From the NCBI GenBank assembly GCA_024349705.1, contig AP026065.1, positions 310,001 through 374,000 of the forward strand: a stretch of DNA of 64,000 bases. The letters are read 5' to 3'. Below the pieces are notes generated by a model. That model was given only the letters and a program-made list of their open reading frames with translations, ran no database searches and was not told where the DNA came from. Position numbers and translations under genes: made by a program. The stretch is from Buchnera aphidicola (Ceratovacuna japonica). GTDB taxonomy: Bacteria > Pseudomonadota > Gammaproteobacteria > Enterobacterales > Enterobacteriaceae. Of this stretch, positions 62,472-64,000 are shown one piece after another; position 1 is the stretch's first letter; every line of letters begins with the position of its first letter.

Positions 62472-62942
62472 CTACCATCTATAATGAGCAAAAGCTTTAT
62501 TAGATTCAGCCATTCTATGAACTTCTTCTTTTTTCTTTATAGCCTCACCTCTTTTATTAATAGCATCATATAATTCATTAAAAAGTCTTAAATACATAGA
62601 TTTATCTTTTCTTTTTCTAGCTGCAGATATTATCCATTTCATAGCTAACGTATTTCTTCTAGAAGGCCTTACCTCTACTGGAACTTGATAAGTGGAACCT
62701 CCTACTCTTCTAGATTTTACTTCTACAGAAGGTTTAACGTTATTCAATGCTAATTCAAAAGATTCTAATTCTTCTTTTTTTGTTTTTTTAGATAAAAATT
62801 TTAACGCTTTATAAACAATATTTTCAGCTATAGATTTTTTACCATCTGTCATTACTATATTTATAAATTTAGCTATTATCTCAGAAACAAATTTAGTGTC
62901 AGGTAAAATATTTCTATTCCCTATAATTCTTCTTCTAGACAT
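62472..62942 (-). CDS. rpsG: 30S ribosomal protein S7
   Basis: Head assembly protein contacting the E-site tRNA, 156 residues. It starts [15 protein letters not shown] and has [18 protein letters not shown] with the usual beta hairpin, ending [15 protein letters not shown]. In E. coli S7 represses the str operon. Between rpsL and fusA. Confidence 0.99.
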   Translation of the reverse strand: MSRRRIIGNRNILPDTKFVSEIIAKFINIVMTDGKKSIAENIVYKALKFLSKKTKKEELESFELALNNVKPSVEVKSRRVGGSTYQVPVEVRPSRRNTLAMKWIISAARKRKDKSMYLRLFNELYDAINKRGEAIKKKEEVHRMAESNKAFAHYRW

Positions 62943-62985
62943 ATTAATATCTCATCTTTAAAATTTATAAAAAAATATATTTATA

Positions 62986-63360
62986 TTAAGATTTAATTTT
63001 TTTTGTACCATATTTTGATCTACTTTTTTTTCTATCTTTCACCCCAGAGCAATCTAAAGACCCTCTAACAACATGATATCTAACTCCAGGTAAATCTTTT
63101 ACTCTTCCACCTCTAATTAAAATAACTGAATGTTCTTGTAAATTATGACCTTCTCCTCCTATATATGCTGTAACTTCAAATCCATTAGTTAATTTAACTC
63201 TACATACTTTTCTTAAAGCAGAATTAGGTTTTTTAGGAGTTGTAGTATATACTTTCGTGCATACTCCTCTTCTCTGAGGACATTTTTCTAAAGCAGGCAC
63301 ATTACTCTTAGAAAATTTTCTTTTTCTTGAATTTCTAACGAGTTGATTTATAGTTGTCAT
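62986..63360 (-). CDS. rpsL: 30S ribosomal protein S12
   Basis: Decoding-centre protein, 124 residues as in E. coli. It carries the streptomycin-site loop [20 protein letters not shown] with the usual lysine and the second loop [18 protein letters not shown] with the aspartate that E. coli modifies. Neither shows a resistance substitution. First ribosomal gene of the str operon, after tusB. Confidence 0.99.
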   Translation of the reverse strand: MTTINQLVRNSRKRKFSKSNVPALEKCPQRRGVCTKVYTTTPKKPNSALRKVCRVKLTNGFEVTAYIGGEGHNLQEHSVILIRGGRVKDLPGVRYHVVRGSLDCSGVKDRKKSRSKYGTKKIKS

Positions 63361-63443
63361 ATAATATTACTCTTCCTCTTAATTTTAAATATATTAATAA
63401 ATTTTTTATAAAATTTAAAAATATGTTTAATTGAAATATAGAA

Positions 63444-63731
63444 CTACCATCTTATCTGACATTTATTTTTTTTAGTCAAATCAATAAAGTCAAAATAATT
63501 AATTTTAGAAAAATTTTTAGAAACATTTTTTAATATACCCCTGGCTTCTAAATCTTCTTCTAGTACATATAAATTTCTAGATAGTAAAATGATTTTATTT
63601 AAAAAAATATTATTATTTAAAGAAATTATTACACCATCTTGAATAGCAATAAAATCATCTTTGTTTTTTATTAATCCAAAAAAACTATTGGTGTCAATAC
63701 AAAAAGGAGAACTTGTAAGAACATGCAGCAT
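63444..63731 (-). CDS. tusB: Sulfur relay protein TusB
   Basis: Subunit of the TusBCD complex that moves sulfur from TusA to TusE. It has 95 residues as in E. coli. It starts MLHVLTSSPFCIDTNSFFGL, includes IQDGVIISL and VLEEDLEARGI, and ends CQIRW. It is followed by rpsL in the ancestral tusDCB-rpsL arrangement. Confidence 0.96.
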   Translation of the reverse strand: MLHVLTSSPFCIDTNSFFGLIKNKDDFIAIQDGVIISLNNNIFLNKIILLSRNLYVLEEDLEARGILKNVSKNFSKINYFDFIDLTKKNKCQIRW

Positions 63732-63746
63732 AATAACTGACCTAAA

Positions 63747-64000
63747 TTAACAATTAATAATTGCCTCAAATAAATTTAACTTATCTTTAAAACATCTTTT
63801 TTTTAAAATAGTTATATTTATCAAAAATCTATTATTATAATTTATTCCTCTATCTTTTAAAGAATTTTTACATAAATATATGTTAGATAATTTACACAAT
63901 TCAAATATAGAAAAAGATTTATAATAACTATAATAAAGAATTTTTTTCGGATTCTGATTGTTTAGTATTTGAAATATACCATCTCCAATAAAAAATAGTG
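63747..64000 (-). CDS. tusC: Sulfur relay protein TusC, 3' part (5' end outside window)
   Basis: The frame runs from the right window edge (first full codon at 63998) to TAA at 63747 and covers the last 83 residues. It reads LFFIGDGIFQILNNQNPKKI near the edge, matching E. coli TusC (VFFIADGVFQLL), then NSLKDRGINYNNRFLINIT. It lies 15 bases before tusB. tusD should lie just beyond the window. Confidence 0.94.
   Translation of the reverse strand, partial: LFFIGDGIFQILNNQNPKKILYYSYYKSFSIFELCKLSNIYLCKNSLKDRGINYNNRFLINITILKKRCFKDKLNLFEAIINC

Overview
This window is a block of the chromosome of a Buchnera aphidicola-like, gammaproteobacterial obligate insect endosymbiont. The evidence is extreme AT richness with long poly(A) tracts and lysine/asparagine/isoleucine-heavy proteins. 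Every protein still aligns by eye with an Enterobacterales orthologue. Short E. coli-like gene strings are fused together with genes missing between them, and a 23S-5S unit lies next to tRNA-Glu with no 16S gene beside it. There are no insertion sequences, prophage genes, CRISPR arrays or recognisable foreign genes. The genus is an inference from gene content and order. Absence of ribD/ribE near nusB and of argA near recD hints at a lineage more reduced than the well-known Buchnera strains.

Layout, left to right. 1-7.9 kb: 3' end of leuS, then holA and tusA; asd on the minus strand; yhgN, pgk, fbaA, mscS. 8-16.2 kb: recC-recB-recD, with recC frameshifted at a poly(A) run. 16.2-18.5 kb: initiator tRNA, nusB, a YajR-type MFS transporter, tusE. 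18.5-23.2 kb: the complete cytochrome bo3 operon cyoABCDE on the minus strand. 23.4-35.3 kb: clpP-clpX-lon, a gap where ppiD would be expected, mdlA-mdlB, 4.5S RNA (ffs, minus strand), dnaX, ybaB, htpG. 35.3-38.5 kb: adk (frameshifted at a poly(A) run), tRNA-Arg(UCU), folD, cysS. 38.5-42 kb: 5S and 23S rRNA and tRNA-Glu, with a boxA antitermination site and a promoter. 42-45 kb: aroE, tsaC, def, fmt. 45-58.8 kb: the fused alpha, spc and S10 ribosomal protein operons, rplQ back to rpsJ, including secY, rpoA and a 38-codon rpmJ. 59-64 kb: the str operon (tuf, fusA, rpsG, rpsL) preceded by tusB and the 3' part of tusC.

The genes are mostly housekeeping. They cover translation (23S/5S rRNA, three tRNAs, 27 ribosomal proteins, EF-Tu, EF-G, formylation and deformylation of Met), transcription (rpoA, nusB), protein export and quality control (secY, 4.5S RNA, ClpXP, Lon, HtpG), and replication and repair (holA, dnaX, recBCD). 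Respiration is represented by the cyo operon and glycolysis by pgk and fbaA. asd and aroE belong to essential amino acid supply for the host. Four parts of the Tus sulfur relay (tusA, tusE, tusB, tusC) for tRNA 2-thiouridine are present at three separate sites.

The most interesting observations are two otherwise intact genes, recC and adk, interrupted only by a one-base change in a poly(A) run, where polymerase slippage could restore the frame. recC also carries a 20-A tract. Others are the unusual initiator tRNA acceptor end, the boxA kept upstream of a 23S gene that has lost its 16S partner, cysS lying just behind 5S rRNA, a GC-rich hairpin plus a 24-codon membrane peptide where ppiD should be, and a strong bidirectional terminator between fmt and rplQ. 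I did not find a clearly new biological system.
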